Source: Calvatia gigantea
Taxonomy: Eukaryota; Basidiomycota; Agaricomycetes; Agaricales; Lycoperdaceae
Assembly: GCA_025093985.1 (NCBI GenBank)
Contig: JACAAK010000057.1
Span: 1-20,236, forward strand
Length of the DNA: 20,236 nucleotides
Direction: 5' to 3'
Positions 10,190 through 19,548 of the stretch are shown piece after piece. The position numbers were made by a program, and so were the translations under genes. Positions within the stretch are counted from its first letter, which is position 1. Each line of letters opens with the position of its first letter. Below the pieces are notes generated by a model that made no database searches, had not been told where the DNA came from, and worked only from the letters and a program-made list of their open reading frames with translations.

Positions 10190-10610
10190 CTTGGCTGTCT
10201 CAGAGGATAGTCAGGTTGCAGACATGTTTCTTGAAACAGTATTGAAAGTGGAAATTCCGGATTGAGTAAGTTCCTGACCTCATCATCCCTCATTGTTACT
10301 GTGACTGAACTCATCTGCATGCCCACTAAGACTAATGTCAGCCCCCCAACCTCCCTTGCTGTGCTGTCAAGGAAGGCCAGGTATGTCTGTGAAACAGGTA
10401 TGTCTGTGAAACCTTCTCCCAATAACTGAATTGACTTACCCCTTGAGTTTCTGACCAGAAATAAAGCATTGACAAAACACTCTTGACCTGTTCTATGATA
10501 CACTGGATAGACCACTGCTACACCCCAAGGCAATGACTCTTATTTGTGCTTCCACTCTTCTCTGTGATGCAGGCCACACTCACACAATTGTCCTATAGGA
10601 TAACTGGTTC
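10190..10610 (-). pseudogene. Unrecognised coding family, copy c (CpG-depleted)
   Basis: On the minus strand VSVACITEKSGSTNK, then (after a frame change) VVYPVYHRTGQECFVNALFL, then GEGFTDIPVSQTYLAFLDST reproduce copies a and b. A further block at 10190-10264 repeats the FNT...SSET portion (STFNTVSRNMSAT, stop, LSSETA) a second time, downstream of the rest. One frame, 10186-10533, is open for 115 codons but lacks an ATG. A short direct duplication, AGGTATGTCTGTGAAAC, sits at 10379-10412. CpG is nearly absent, so this copy lies in the silenced compartment. Protein family unknown. Confidence 0.5.
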
Positions 10611-11154
10611 ACTATGATGGTGCATTACTGTGGGTCTAATGGTTTCTTGCAATCTTGTTTGTTGGACTTTGACTGACATCCAGAATGGCCACCACAAACC
10701 CACTAGGCAATGCTCAAGGATGAAAACAGAGGCAGAACATGCCAAAAGGTGAGCTCACAGACATTACTAACCCAACTTTTCCACATATAATGCCCCAGTA
10801 GTGGGTAGCTTGGCATTCTCAGGGTTGATGTGCTGAGAAATGATGGGCATTTAGAATTACCCACTCCAACAATGCTTCAATCACCCCAAGGCCAAAGCAG
10901 ATTGTTTGCTGAAGCATGTTACTGACAGACACAAATGCATGGGTTGTGTTATTCTGCCCATACTCAGTGCTGGATATACTGGTAGATTCCCCAAAGCCAG
11001 TGACATAAGCCAAATGCACACTCACTCTCTGCTATGCTCTTAGGACAAGGCAAGTATGCCCAGTTTAGCATCTATCAAATCCCCCCCTACCCTCACTACC
11101 ACAACCAACATTTCATCTGGGTGTATTGTTTCCTACAACACCTGAAACTACACA
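10611..11154. other. CpG-poor sequence, no gene recognised
   Basis: Almost free of CpG. A short plus-strand start, MATTNPLGNAQG at about 10684, is followed by TGA, and a 68-codon minus frame at 10819-11025 is open, but nothing matches a family I know. It may be the remains of another mobile element whose CpG sites have decayed. Confidence 0.4.
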
Positions 11155-12119
11155 AATGTGGGAGGACACAACTGTGTTCTATGGATTGGACAAAGCAGTC
11201 ATATTGATGAAGAAATGGATGTTGAATCTCAATCTGTTGTTATCGCTTTTCACCAATCAAGTTGTATTCCATTGCCATCTGCATTTCTATTCATCAGTAC
11301 ATCCATTTCAGCTATTCCTGTCGAGCAATCTCTGTTCCTGACTCATGCCAGCTACTATGCCATTCTTACTGGATGTTTCATGTAGCTACTCCATCCATTC
11401 AACTGGATGACTTCCCCTATTTAAGCGTACATACATCTACTGTATTTGGTACACTTAACCACCTAGTTCTCCCCCCTTACTCACCCTCAAGTCTTAGCCT
11501 AAGTTGCAACCTGAGGTTTACTCAGACTAAGGTCATAATACTGCTCCTCTCCTTCCATCAAAATCCCTTCAAGTGTGCAGATAGCAAGGAGTTCATTAGA
11601 AAGGAGAGTAATGTTCTCATTGTCATGGGCTCCTGTGCCATGGTCAGCTTTGCAGGACAATGCATCAGGTTTCCCCATAGTTCTATTGGGGCAATGGTAC
11701 AAGTGGAAATCGAAGTGAGAGAGTATGAGAGACTAGTGGGCTTGGCAGCAGTTAAGTCTCTTAGCAGACATGAAGTACTCTAGGTTTTTATGGTCTGTCC
11801 AGATCTCAATTTGGTGGTATGCACCTTTGAAGAAGTGTCTCCACTCCTCTAGTGTGCAGATGATCACTAGCATTTTCTTGTCATGGATCTTGTAATTCTA
11901 TTTGACCACTGAGAGGGATTTTGAGTAGAATGCCACCAGATGCCATTGGTCCAAGTCTGCCACTTTCTGCAAGAGGACCATATCTGTCACAAAGTCTGAG
12001 CTGTCTGCTTTGACACAGAAGGGAGCAGAGTCATTGGATGACAGGAGAATGGAGAAGGAGGTAACTGTGTCCTTGAGTGCTTGGAAAGCTGTTTCTTCCA
12101 CAGTGTCCCATTTCCACTT
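11155..12119. repeat. Direct duplicate of 1-955 (cleaner copy)
   Basis: Matches 1-955 with every observed gap on the other side. Here the pol frame continues smoothly beyond 12119 into the RT domain, which shows that this is the intact arrangement and that the left copy is broken at the homopolymer tract. Confidence 0.9.
11235..11540 (+). mobile_element. Solo-type LTR, opposite in orientation to flanking pol
   Basis: A 306-bp LTR from TGTTGTTATCG to GGTCATAATA. It has TATTTAAG at 11418 and ACACTTAACC at 11451-11460, the same spacing as in the other LTRs. It reads in plus orientation, while the pol fragment beginning at 11541 reads on the minus strand, so the two are not parts of one element. 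No polypurine tract precedes it and no obvious target-site duplication flanks it. Its final CA has become TA. Confidence 0.8.
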
Positions 12120-13479
12120 GACATCTGCCTTGGTGAGGTTGAAGAGGGGGTGTGTTATATGGGAGAAGTCATGGATAAAGTAGCAGTAGAAGTTGATGAA
12201 CTCCAAGAATGCCTGTATTTTCCACACATTTGCTGGAGCAGGCCAGTCTCATACCCCTGCAACCTTGACTGGGTCCATCTCCACACTGTTCTCCAATATA
12301 ATGAGGCCAAGGTACTCAATGTGGATCTTCTTGAACTTGTACTTTTTGGGTTTAAGGAAAAGCTGGTGCTGTTCAAGAATTCACAAGACCCAGTAGGTGA
12401 ACTCTCAGTGCTCTTCAATAGTCTTGGTAAAGATCAGTATGTTGTCCATATATACCATGACAATGCCCTCTATGATGAGCTTATGGAAGATGTCATTCAT
12501 CATGGTTTGGAAGGTGGCAGGGCTGTTGGTGAGGCCAAAGAACATAATAAGCAGCTCAAATAACCCACAATTCATCTGGAATGCAGCCTTCCACTCATCA
12601 TCTGGCTTAATCCACACATTGTTGAATCCCCAGCAAACATCCAGCTTGGTAAAGTACTTGGCTCCACAAAGTTGTGTGATAAGTTCAGATATGAGCAAAA
12701 GAGGGTACTTGTTCTTCACTGTGATGGCATTGAGAGTACAGTAGTCCTGAATGAGATGGAGGGATCCATCCTTCTTCTTAATGAAGAAGACAGGCAAGGC
12801 CATGGGGGATTTAGAGGGGCAGATGTAGCTGGATGAGAGGTTCTCCTGTATGAACTTGTCTAACTATGACTGCTCAGCAGGTGAGAGCAGGTAAACCTTG
12901 CAGTCCTTCAGGTTAGCATCTGGAATGAGCTCAATCATGTGATCCCACAGTTGATGCTCAGGTAGCATGTCGAAGGACTCCTTGGCAAACATAGCTTTAA
13001 ACTCATGGAGGTAGGAGAGAATGATTTCTCTAAACCTAGTGGGTGAGTTGGATGACTGGGAGTTGTGGTGGAAGGCCTTAGCTAGCTGTTGGGATATGGT
13101 ACCTATTACACAAATCTCTTCTGGATAGGAAAGGAGGTTGATGACAAAGATGCAGTCATTGTCCTCATAGAGATCTATGGGAGTGGGTGGCCCAGTAGGT
13201 GACTCATTCTCTTCCTCCACTTCTTCTACCAGGATAGGGAAGGAGCCTAGAGTGCAGGCATAGATACAGTAGGTCTAGAGGTAGCAGGTATGGGCCTTAG
13301 CTCTAGCTTCAACTTTGCACTCTTCACACTTGGATGGGCAGCAGGACATTTTGACTTTACCTGTCTGCCAATTGATGTTGGGGTTATGTTGTTTGAGCCA
13401 AGTATATCTGAGAAGCAAGTCTTGGCAGCCAAGTCCAGTGACTGTGAGCAGGGAGCATTCCAAGTGGTTGTAGTATCAA
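11541..13479 (-). pseudogene. Ty3/Gypsy pol pseudogene, family E2 (PR-RT-RNase H)
   Basis: In minus-strand order: the end of the protease domain (13275-13463, TWLKQHNPNINWQTGKV and a CCPSKCEECK cluster), an acidic linker (12864-13220), RT (12405-12803, with FFIKKKDGS, KYFTKLDV, FFGLTNSPATFQ and YMDN in place of YMDD), the RT connection (12228-12404), and RNase H (11541-12227, ending with the DHKNLEYF and PNRTMGKPDALS landmarks). Everything lies in one frame, without frameshifts. It is interrupted by stops at 13275 (TAG), 12864 (TAG), 12405, 12381 and 12249 (all TGA at probable Arg codons) and 11898 (TAG). Gag and most of protease are cut off by the LTR at 13480, and integrase by the LTR at 11540. 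Probable Arg codons have become Trp or Cys (for example DYCTLN, LDVCWGFNNVW). Confidence 0.9.
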
Positions 13480-13783
13480 TGTTACAACCTTAGTCTGATA
13501 AGACCTTAGGTTACAGCTTAGGCCAAGTCTTGAGGGTGAGTAAGGGGAGAGAACAAAGGTAGTTAAGTGTACCAAATACAGTGGATGTATGTATGCTTAA
13601 ATACAGGAAGCCATCCAGTTGAATGGATGGAGTAACTATGTGAAACATCCAATCAGGCTAGCATAGTAGTTAACATGAGTCATAGACAGAGATCGCTCAG
13701 CAGGAATAGCTGAAACAGATATACTAGTGGACAGGAATGCAGATAATGACAGAGTATGCCTTGATCAGTGGAAAACCATAACA
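13480..13783 (-). mobile_element. 3' LTR of E1 (CpG-depleted)
   Basis: A 304-bp LTR. In element orientation it starts TGTTATGGTTTTCC right after the polypurine tract and ends GGTTGTAACA. The TATA-like box lies at 13596-13603 and the presumed start site at 13561-13570. Almost every CpG of the 5' LTR is TG or CA here (for example AAGCGTACCGAAT versus AAGTGTACCAAAT). Confidence 0.85.
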
Positions 13784-13796
13784 ATACCCCCCAATT
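13784..13796 (-). other. Polypurine tract of E1
   Basis: In element orientation AATTGGGGGGTAT directly precedes the 3' LTR; the same block precedes the LTR at 1173. This is the expected position for the plus-strand primer. The run is not purely purine, but its exact conservation next to two or three LTR copies supports the call. Confidence 0.7.
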
Positions 13797-13923
13797 TTGG
13801 CTTCATGCCTCAGGAAGCTTTGTCAAAGTCACCATTGACTATGGCGGAGGTGAGGGCTTTCTTGGTGGCCCTGATGAGATATTTTCCATTGTTTGATCAT
13901 GCAAAGAAGATGGGTAAGTGGCT

Positions 13924-14793
13924 TCATCCATCCTGGTGGATAGGGACTGGGATGCTGTTAAATGGGAAATTGGTTGTGGTGGAGTTGTCCCAGTAGCTCT
14001 TGACTATCGTCCTCCAATAGTGTTGGTTCTTTTCTTGGCCTGGTAATACAGTGTGGAACCTTGCAGATGGAAGAAAAACTGATACAAGTTGTGGTGGAGT
14101 GATGGTTTTTATAAAACGGTGGAGGGAGTTGACTTCTTCTTTTATGGAGACAGTAGTTTCTTCATCCATAGGTGTGTCAGCTCGGGTTGGTGGCATGGGG
14201 TTGATTGTATTGTGCAATTCAGAAAGGGTGCTGTGGATTCTGTCAACGAGTTGATCGATGTCTGGGTCTTCCGTGGTCTTGTCACGTCCTAGTAGGTTCA
14301 TAGCGACGTCTGCGAGTTCTAGGAAGATGTCGGCGATATCGAGGTGGTTGAAAACCTCTAGAGCGAGGTCAACACGGTTCTGAAGGCTGTGAACTTGATT
14401 CTGTTCACTAGGTGTGAGGGTGGATAATTCTAATGCACGGAAGATGGCGGGAATGTGCTGGCTAGTGGAGGATGACGCGTTGGCGAATCCGGCGTACATG
14501 TCCGCGAAAGTGATGCAAGCGGTAGTGAGGGTGATGTGGCGGTTTACTGCGAGTCGTTTGTTTTGGGCCATGATTGTTTCTACTTCATTGTTTGTGGCTT
14601 TGTTGACATCTTTGAGGAGGGCCTCAAGGAGTCCTTGTGCTGGGGACGGGGTGGTTGCGAGGTTGTAACGGGTGCCTTGGGGTGCAGGTGCTTGGCTGTT
14701 GCCTGGTTTTGGGAGGGGAATGGAGGAGATTGTGGTTGGATTGGGGTGGATGAGGGAGCAGATGGTAATACAGTTGGCTTGGAAGGAAGGCAT
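13924..14793 (-). CDS. ORF3, extra protein downstream of chromodomain (289 residues)
   Basis: An intact ATG-to-stop ORF between pol and the polypurine tract. It lies in the same frame as pol, with the pol stop (TAG at 14800-14802) only two codons before its ATG, so it could be a separate ORF, a reinitiation product, or a pol C-terminal extension if TAG was once CAG. The N-terminal third is Pro/Thr/Ser-rich (SLIHPNPTTISSIPLPKP); the rest is predicted helical (LLEALLKDVNKATNNEV, DIADIFLELADVAMNLL, LVDRIHSTLSELHNTI) and then HYWRTIVKSYWDN. No signal peptide or membrane segment is present, so it is not envelope-like, and I recognise no domain. A second copy at 19858-20236 differs with many synonymous changes, arguing for a real protein. 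It lacks the stops that fill pol. Confidence 0.7.
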   Translation of the reverse strand: MPSFQANCITICSLIHPNPTTISSIPLPKPGNSQAPAPQGTRYNLATTPSPAQGLLEALLKDVNKATNNEVETIMAQNKRLAVNRHITLTTACITFADMYAGFANASSSTSQHIPAIFRALELSTLTPSEQNQVHSLQNRVDLALEVFNHLDIADIFLELADVAMNLLGRDKTTEDPDIDQLVDRIHSTLSELHNTINPMPPTRADTPMDEETTVSIKEEVNSLHRFIKTITPPQLVSVFLPSARFHTVLPGQEKNQHYWRTIVKSYWDNSTTTNFPFNSIPVPIHQDG

Positions 14794-14799
14794 GTCTGA

Positions 14800-17700
14800 C
14801 TAGTTTCTTTGTCTGGGTGATGACTTCTTTGTTTTTCTGCCCCCCCTTTTATGGGTATCCTCTGGATGCCTTTTTTGGTAATCTGCTATTGTATCTTGAG
14901 CATTTGTTAAGTTTGACTCCACTGTCCATATATTATCCTTGTTGTCATATCCCTTCCAGTATACTAGGAATTGATAACCCTGTCCCCATTTTTGTCATCC
15001 TCGGATCTCCTCTACCTCGTATTCTTCTTCATTATTGATGATTACTGGCTTGGGCACTGGTAGTTTCTGCTGCCTTGGGAATGCTGCTTTCTGCACTGGG
15101 GTTAGCAGCTGCTCATTAAACACATTGTAGATGGCCCATCCTTCTAGTAATGCGAGCCAATATACCACTTCCCCTATCTTTTCCTTGATTTGGAAAGGTC
15201 CATACCTTTTCTGGCCTAGCTTCTTTGATGGCTGATTGGTATGGATGTTTGCATTCTCTAGCCATACTTCATCACCAGCTTGATATTGCATTATGTACAG
15301 CTTGCTGTTGTCATGGGTCTGTTTTATCTTTTCTTGATATGATCATAGTGCTGCCATGGAGTTTTCTCTTGTATTCCATAATTGTTTTAGGAATTCAGTG
15401 CTACTGGGGTTGTTCATTGCTCCTCAGTCTTTCCCTTTCCAGGGGTGTTGTCCATAATTGAGGTAGAATGGCATTTCCTGTGTTCTACTGTGTCTTTTCT
15501 CATTGTACTGGAACTTGGCCATGGGTAACCAATTCACCCAGTTGTCTTGTTCATAGTTGTAGTATAGGTGAAGGTATGTTTTGACTTCTCAGTTGATTCA
15601 TTCTGTTTGTCCATCTGTTTGGGAATGGTAGACTGTTGATAGAGTTTGTTCTATTCCTAATCCTTTGAACAATTCTCCAGTGAATTCTGATGCAAACTGT
15701 GGTCCTTAGTTGCTAAGGACTTTCTGTGGTACCCCATGTAGCTTCCATATTTCATTTCTGTAAAGTTGTGCAATTCCCTTTGATAATACATCTGTTTTTG
15801 TTGGTGTGAGTCATATCATTTTTGTGAACTGGTCAACAACTACCAGGATGGCATCTTTTCCTTCTGATTCTGGTAGTGGTCTGATGAGGTCAATGCTTAT
15901 CTCTTCCCATGGTCCATTCGGTATTGGGAGCAGGTGTAGCAGTGTTCTCAATGGCATTATGTGAGGTTTGTTCCTTTGACAGCTCTGACATCCTTTGATG
16001 TATTTCCTGGTGTCATTTCATATGGATGGCCACCAATAGTCCCTGGTGATCAGTTCAATCATCCTATGTTGTCCTGGGTATCCTGTGTTCAGTGCATCAT
16101 GGTATTGTTGTAGAATTTCTTCATGGAGTGCAGGGTTTGGTGGCACATACATGCTGTTTTTCCTGTAGATGATCCCATTATGTTCCGTGATATTGGACTC
16201 CTTGTTTAGAAGTTCCATAGTGACACTTGTATCTCTCTGGTGATTTGCCTTTATCCGTTCCTTGAGGGTGGGTTCCATAAATACTTCGGCGCGGAGTAAG
16301 ATGGTTCCTTCCGATAGTTCGTCGTTCGTTAGCCAAGTGTCTCGGATCATGGTGACTAGCTTCTCTTCTTCCTGTTCTGGCTCTTGGTAGATTCTGGAGA
16401 GGAGATCCGCTTTTGTGTTTGTTTTCCCTGGTACATGGCGCAGTGTGAAGTCGTAGTCTTGTAACCGTAGGTACCATCTCGCTTGTCGGCCGTTTAGTTT
16501 TTGGGGTTCCCTGTAGTATTTCAGGTTTTCATGGTCGGTCCAAATTTCGAACTTCTCTTCTGCGTCTAGTAGGTAATGTTGCCATTCCTTTAGTGCATGC
16601 ATGATGGCCAATAGTTCTTTGTCGTAGATTTCATAATTTCATTCTGCTGGTGATAGTGTGCGGGATGTGAATGCGATTGGGTGCCATTTCGAATTTTGTT
16701 CCTGCGAGAGTACACCCCCTAGTGCGTAGTTTGATGCATCGACTTCTACCCGGAATTGACCTTTTCTCTGGGATAGTGTTAAGGTGGGTTCTTCTGTGAT
16801 TCGTTGCTTTAGTTCGTCAAACGCCGATTGTTGTTCCTCTTTCCATTCCCACTCCTCTGAACCCTTCAGTTTGTTTAATGGGGCCGCTATCTTGCTGAAG
16901 TTCTTTATAAATCGGCGGTAGTATGTAGTTGGCAAACCCAAGGAATCTTTCTATTCCTTTCTTGTTGTGCGGTTGGGGCCATTCTCGTACCGATTTTACT
17001 TTTTCGGTCTCCATTTCAATGCATCCGTGTCCTACTGTTACTCCTAACATTGGGATTTCTTCGGCGTCAAAGATGCATTTGGATCGTTTGAAGCACAGGT
17101 TGTGTTCGGCTGCTCTTTCTAGGAACCGGATGGTTCGTTCTTGCAATTGTTCTTTGGTGTCTCCCGGGATTGCGAAGTCGTCCATATAGTTCACTATGTC
17201 TCCGTCGCGTAACAGGTCTCGGAAGATGCTCGCCATCATCCTTGAGAATGTCCCAGGTGAGTTGCTTAGCCTGAAATACATTATGGTTGGTTTGAACAAT
17301 CCTTCATTAGTCAAAAATGCTGCTTTCCATTTGTCTCCTTCCTTAATTCTGACGTTGTTGTACCCCCAAATGATGTTGAGCTTGTTGAAGTATTTCACTT
17401 TTCCCAATTTGTCAATAACTTCTCTGATTCTGGGTAGCAGTGTTTTGTCTTTTACTACTATGTTGTTTAGTTGTCTGTAGTTCTAGATTAACTGTTTCAA
17501 ACCATCTTTCTTTAGTATAAAGAAGGTAGGGGCTGTGTATGGAGACTTTGATGGCCATATGCATCCCAACTCAAGGTTTTCCTTGATAAATGCCTTGAGT
17601 TCGTCCTGTTCCTTGATTGTTATATTGTATGTTCCAGCACTTATTTCTTTGGGTGCATCCTCAGTTAGGATTATTTCATGGTCCCATTCTGTTCATTGTG

Positions 17701-18406
17701 GTAGTTTATCAAAGGTTGTTTTGTTAAACAGGTATGTGAATGGTTGAATGTAGTCTGGCAGATCTGATGGTTCGGTGGGATCGGGTTCTTCTTCCTCTTC
17801 CCATATATCCTCGGTAGTGGTTATGCTTCGGACTTTGTCTGTTACCTGAATGTTTTGGTGTGGGACTCTGCAGTCCTTTGGGCATCGATTGAACTTTATT
17901 TCTCCTGTTCGCCAGTTGACTTCTGGGTTGTGTTTGATGAGCCAGTCGTGTCCTAGGAATACTTCTGCTCTGTCTTGGAGTTGCACGACCGACGCTTCGA
18001 TTGTCTCTTTGTGTCCTTCAATTTCCATGTGTATGGTTACCTTTTCCGTGACTTTTCCTCCTTGGTTTGCCGTGCCGTCCGCGTTAAGTACCGTGATTTC
18101 TTGTCCTAATTTTTCTGTGGGGATTTTTTCTTCGTCTACCAGTCTTTTGCTGATGCTACTGGTGGTGCATCCTGAGTCGACTATGGTGTTTACTGTTATT
18201 CTTTTTGTCGGGGTTTGGATTTTTCCTTTTAGGTTTAGTTCGCGCTTTCGTTTCTGAGGAATCGTGTAATATTCTTCTGATATCCTAGATACAAGTTTCT
18301 TGACTCTCGAGGTAGCGCCTACTCGGAGTCTCCAGAAAAATCCTGGTGTTCCTCTAGTTTTGCTTCGTCCATTGCTCGGATCTGTACTTTCTTTGGTGCG
18401 GTGCAT
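14800..18406 (-). pseudogene. E1 pol: protease, RT, RNase H, integrase, chromodomain (broken)
   Basis: Protease has the active site IVDSGCT (Asp codon at 18176-18178). RT follows: FFILKKDGL, motif A changed to KLNII (catalytic Asp to Asn near 17377), FRLSNSPGTF and an intact YMDD near 17180. RNase H has EVDASNYALGGVLSQE and EIWTDHENLKYY. Integrase has its zinc-binding part (YHDALNTGYPGQHR ... GCQSCQ) and a DDE core (SIDLIRPLPES; SN-stop-GPQF where Asp is expected; TDGQTE). The chromodomain is EEYEVEEIRG, stop, GYQFLVYWKGYDNKDNIWTV. TGA stops lie at 17693, 16639, 16018, 15811, 15598, 15589, 15424, 15343 and 14995, TAA at 15706 and TAG at 17483. A likely four-base insertion near 16925 shifts frame. 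Upstream, pol overlaps gag in the -1 frame. Confidence 0.9.
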
Positions 18407-19467
18407 GCTTTAGCTATGTGGCCGATCTTGCCGCAGTTGTAGCACGTTAACCCTTTGGGTTTCTTGCAGTCCTTGGACATGTGTCCGAATATCCCGCAGT
18501 TGTAGCATTTGGGTTCCCCTTTTGCATTAAACATATGTCGCCTGCTTCCTATCTCCATGGGTTCTCCCATTCCTCCATAAGTAGTTCCCGAGTTAGTTTT
18601 CTTATCTCCTCGGTATTCGGATGCTTCGTATCCTTGTCCGACGGCTAGTATGGCTTCCTTCCATTCGGGGTACGTATCGGGTCGCGTGGCTGGAGGGTAG
18701 CCTGTGATGGTGTGGATAATATCTTGTCGGGCGTTTTTTCGCAACAGGAACATGGCGTGTCGGTTGTCAGTTTTTGCCTTGTTTTTCAGTACCTCGAATT
18801 CGATGAGGTAGTCGGCCGTGTTCCTATTCCCCTGTTTGAATTTCTCGATCTGCCATTCTGCCTTCGCATTCATGGCATCATCTGAGAAGGTTCGTTTGAA
18901 TTCTTCTGCAAAGACCTTCCAGTCTACAGAGTCTTCTCCTTCCAGGATTTGTGGTGCTTTCATTGCTGCATATGCTCCTGCTGTTCCTCCCCTCAGTCTG
19001 GCCAAGACTGCTATAGCTTTATCATCTGCCGTGCTGACTTTGTTGAATTTCATGAAGAGTGTCATGGCTCTCCACCAGTCGTCGAATTTGGTTCATGTTC
19101 CATCAAAGAACCCTGGGTCGGGCACAAGCCCCTTTGTGCTAGGTGCTGTGGCGGGTGCGGTATTGTCTGTCATTTCTGATCCTCCTGATTCTGATTCTGT
19201 TTCGGTGTCTTGATTCTCCGGTTGTCCTAATTGTTCTTCTGCTATGTCGAGTTCGTCGAAGAGTTCTGATATAACTGTTTCTACTCCTGTTGGGTTTACT
19301 CCTTGTGTGGTTTCTCCGGGTTCGTTGCTTGTTACAACCGCTTCTGATGCAGGTACTTCAGGGTTCTCTGCTTCTTCGTCTGATGACTCGGTTTCGCTGT
19401 CTGTTTCAAGCTCGTCATCTGTAACTTCAAGCTGCGGTTCTCTGTATTCGTCGGGGTTCGAGCTCAT
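18319..19467 (-). pseudogene. E1 gag (capsid/nucleocapsid), one internal stop
   Basis: Starts at ATG 19467 with a strongly acidic N-terminus (VTDDELETDSETESSDEEAE). The capsid-type region follows (WWRAMTLFMKF ... AEWQIEKFKQGNRNTADYL), then two CCHC zinc knuckles, CYNCGIFGHMSKDC and CYNCGKIGHIAKAC, which bind the RNA genome. A TGA at 19093-19095 splits the frame at DGT-stop-TKFDDWW, where Arg is likely (CGA to TGA). Otherwise the frame is open for 382 codons to its stop at 18319. The leader from LTR end to ATG is about 80 nt. It would assemble particles if the stop were absent. It overlaps the start of the protease frame. Confidence 0.9.
18336..18340 (-). other. Candidate -1 frameshift site between gag and pol
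   Basis: In the 88-bp overlap (18319-18406) the pol frame is -1 relative to gag. The only obvious slippery run is five T in the sense strand (GGATTTTTCTGG), just upstream of the gag stop. It is not a textbook heptamer, so ribosomal slippage here is a guess. A mutation joining the frames is the alternative. Confidence 0.3.
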
Positions 19468-19535
19468 ATAATGGCTCCTGGGTTCGTCGTGGTTCGAGTC
19501 TTTTTCAACTCTGTTTCCTGCAAGGTGAGGTGATG

Positions 19536-19545
19536 ACGCTTAACC
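19536..19545 (-). other. Primer-binding site, self-priming type
   Basis: In sense orientation GGTTAAGCGT begins three bases after the 5' LTR ends. Its exact reverse complement, ACGCTTAACC, lies in the same LTR at 19632-19641, where transcription should begin. This is the arrangement known from Tf1 and its relatives, in which the 5' end of the RNA folds back to prime reverse transcription. A tRNA-primed site starting TGGTTAAGCG is the alternative. Confidence 0.6.
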
Positions 19546-19548
19546 AAA

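Noticed and set aside
13924..14793. ORF3 as a retroviral-type envelope gene, because of its position after pol
   Set aside because: No signal peptide, transmembrane segment, cleavage site or cysteine pattern is visible.
14995..17695. TGA as a recoded arginine codon in the host
   Set aside because: TAA and TAG stops, a frameshift and catalytic Asp-to-Asn changes occur in the same pol, so it is a dead gene; CGA to TGA decay explains the pattern without recoding.
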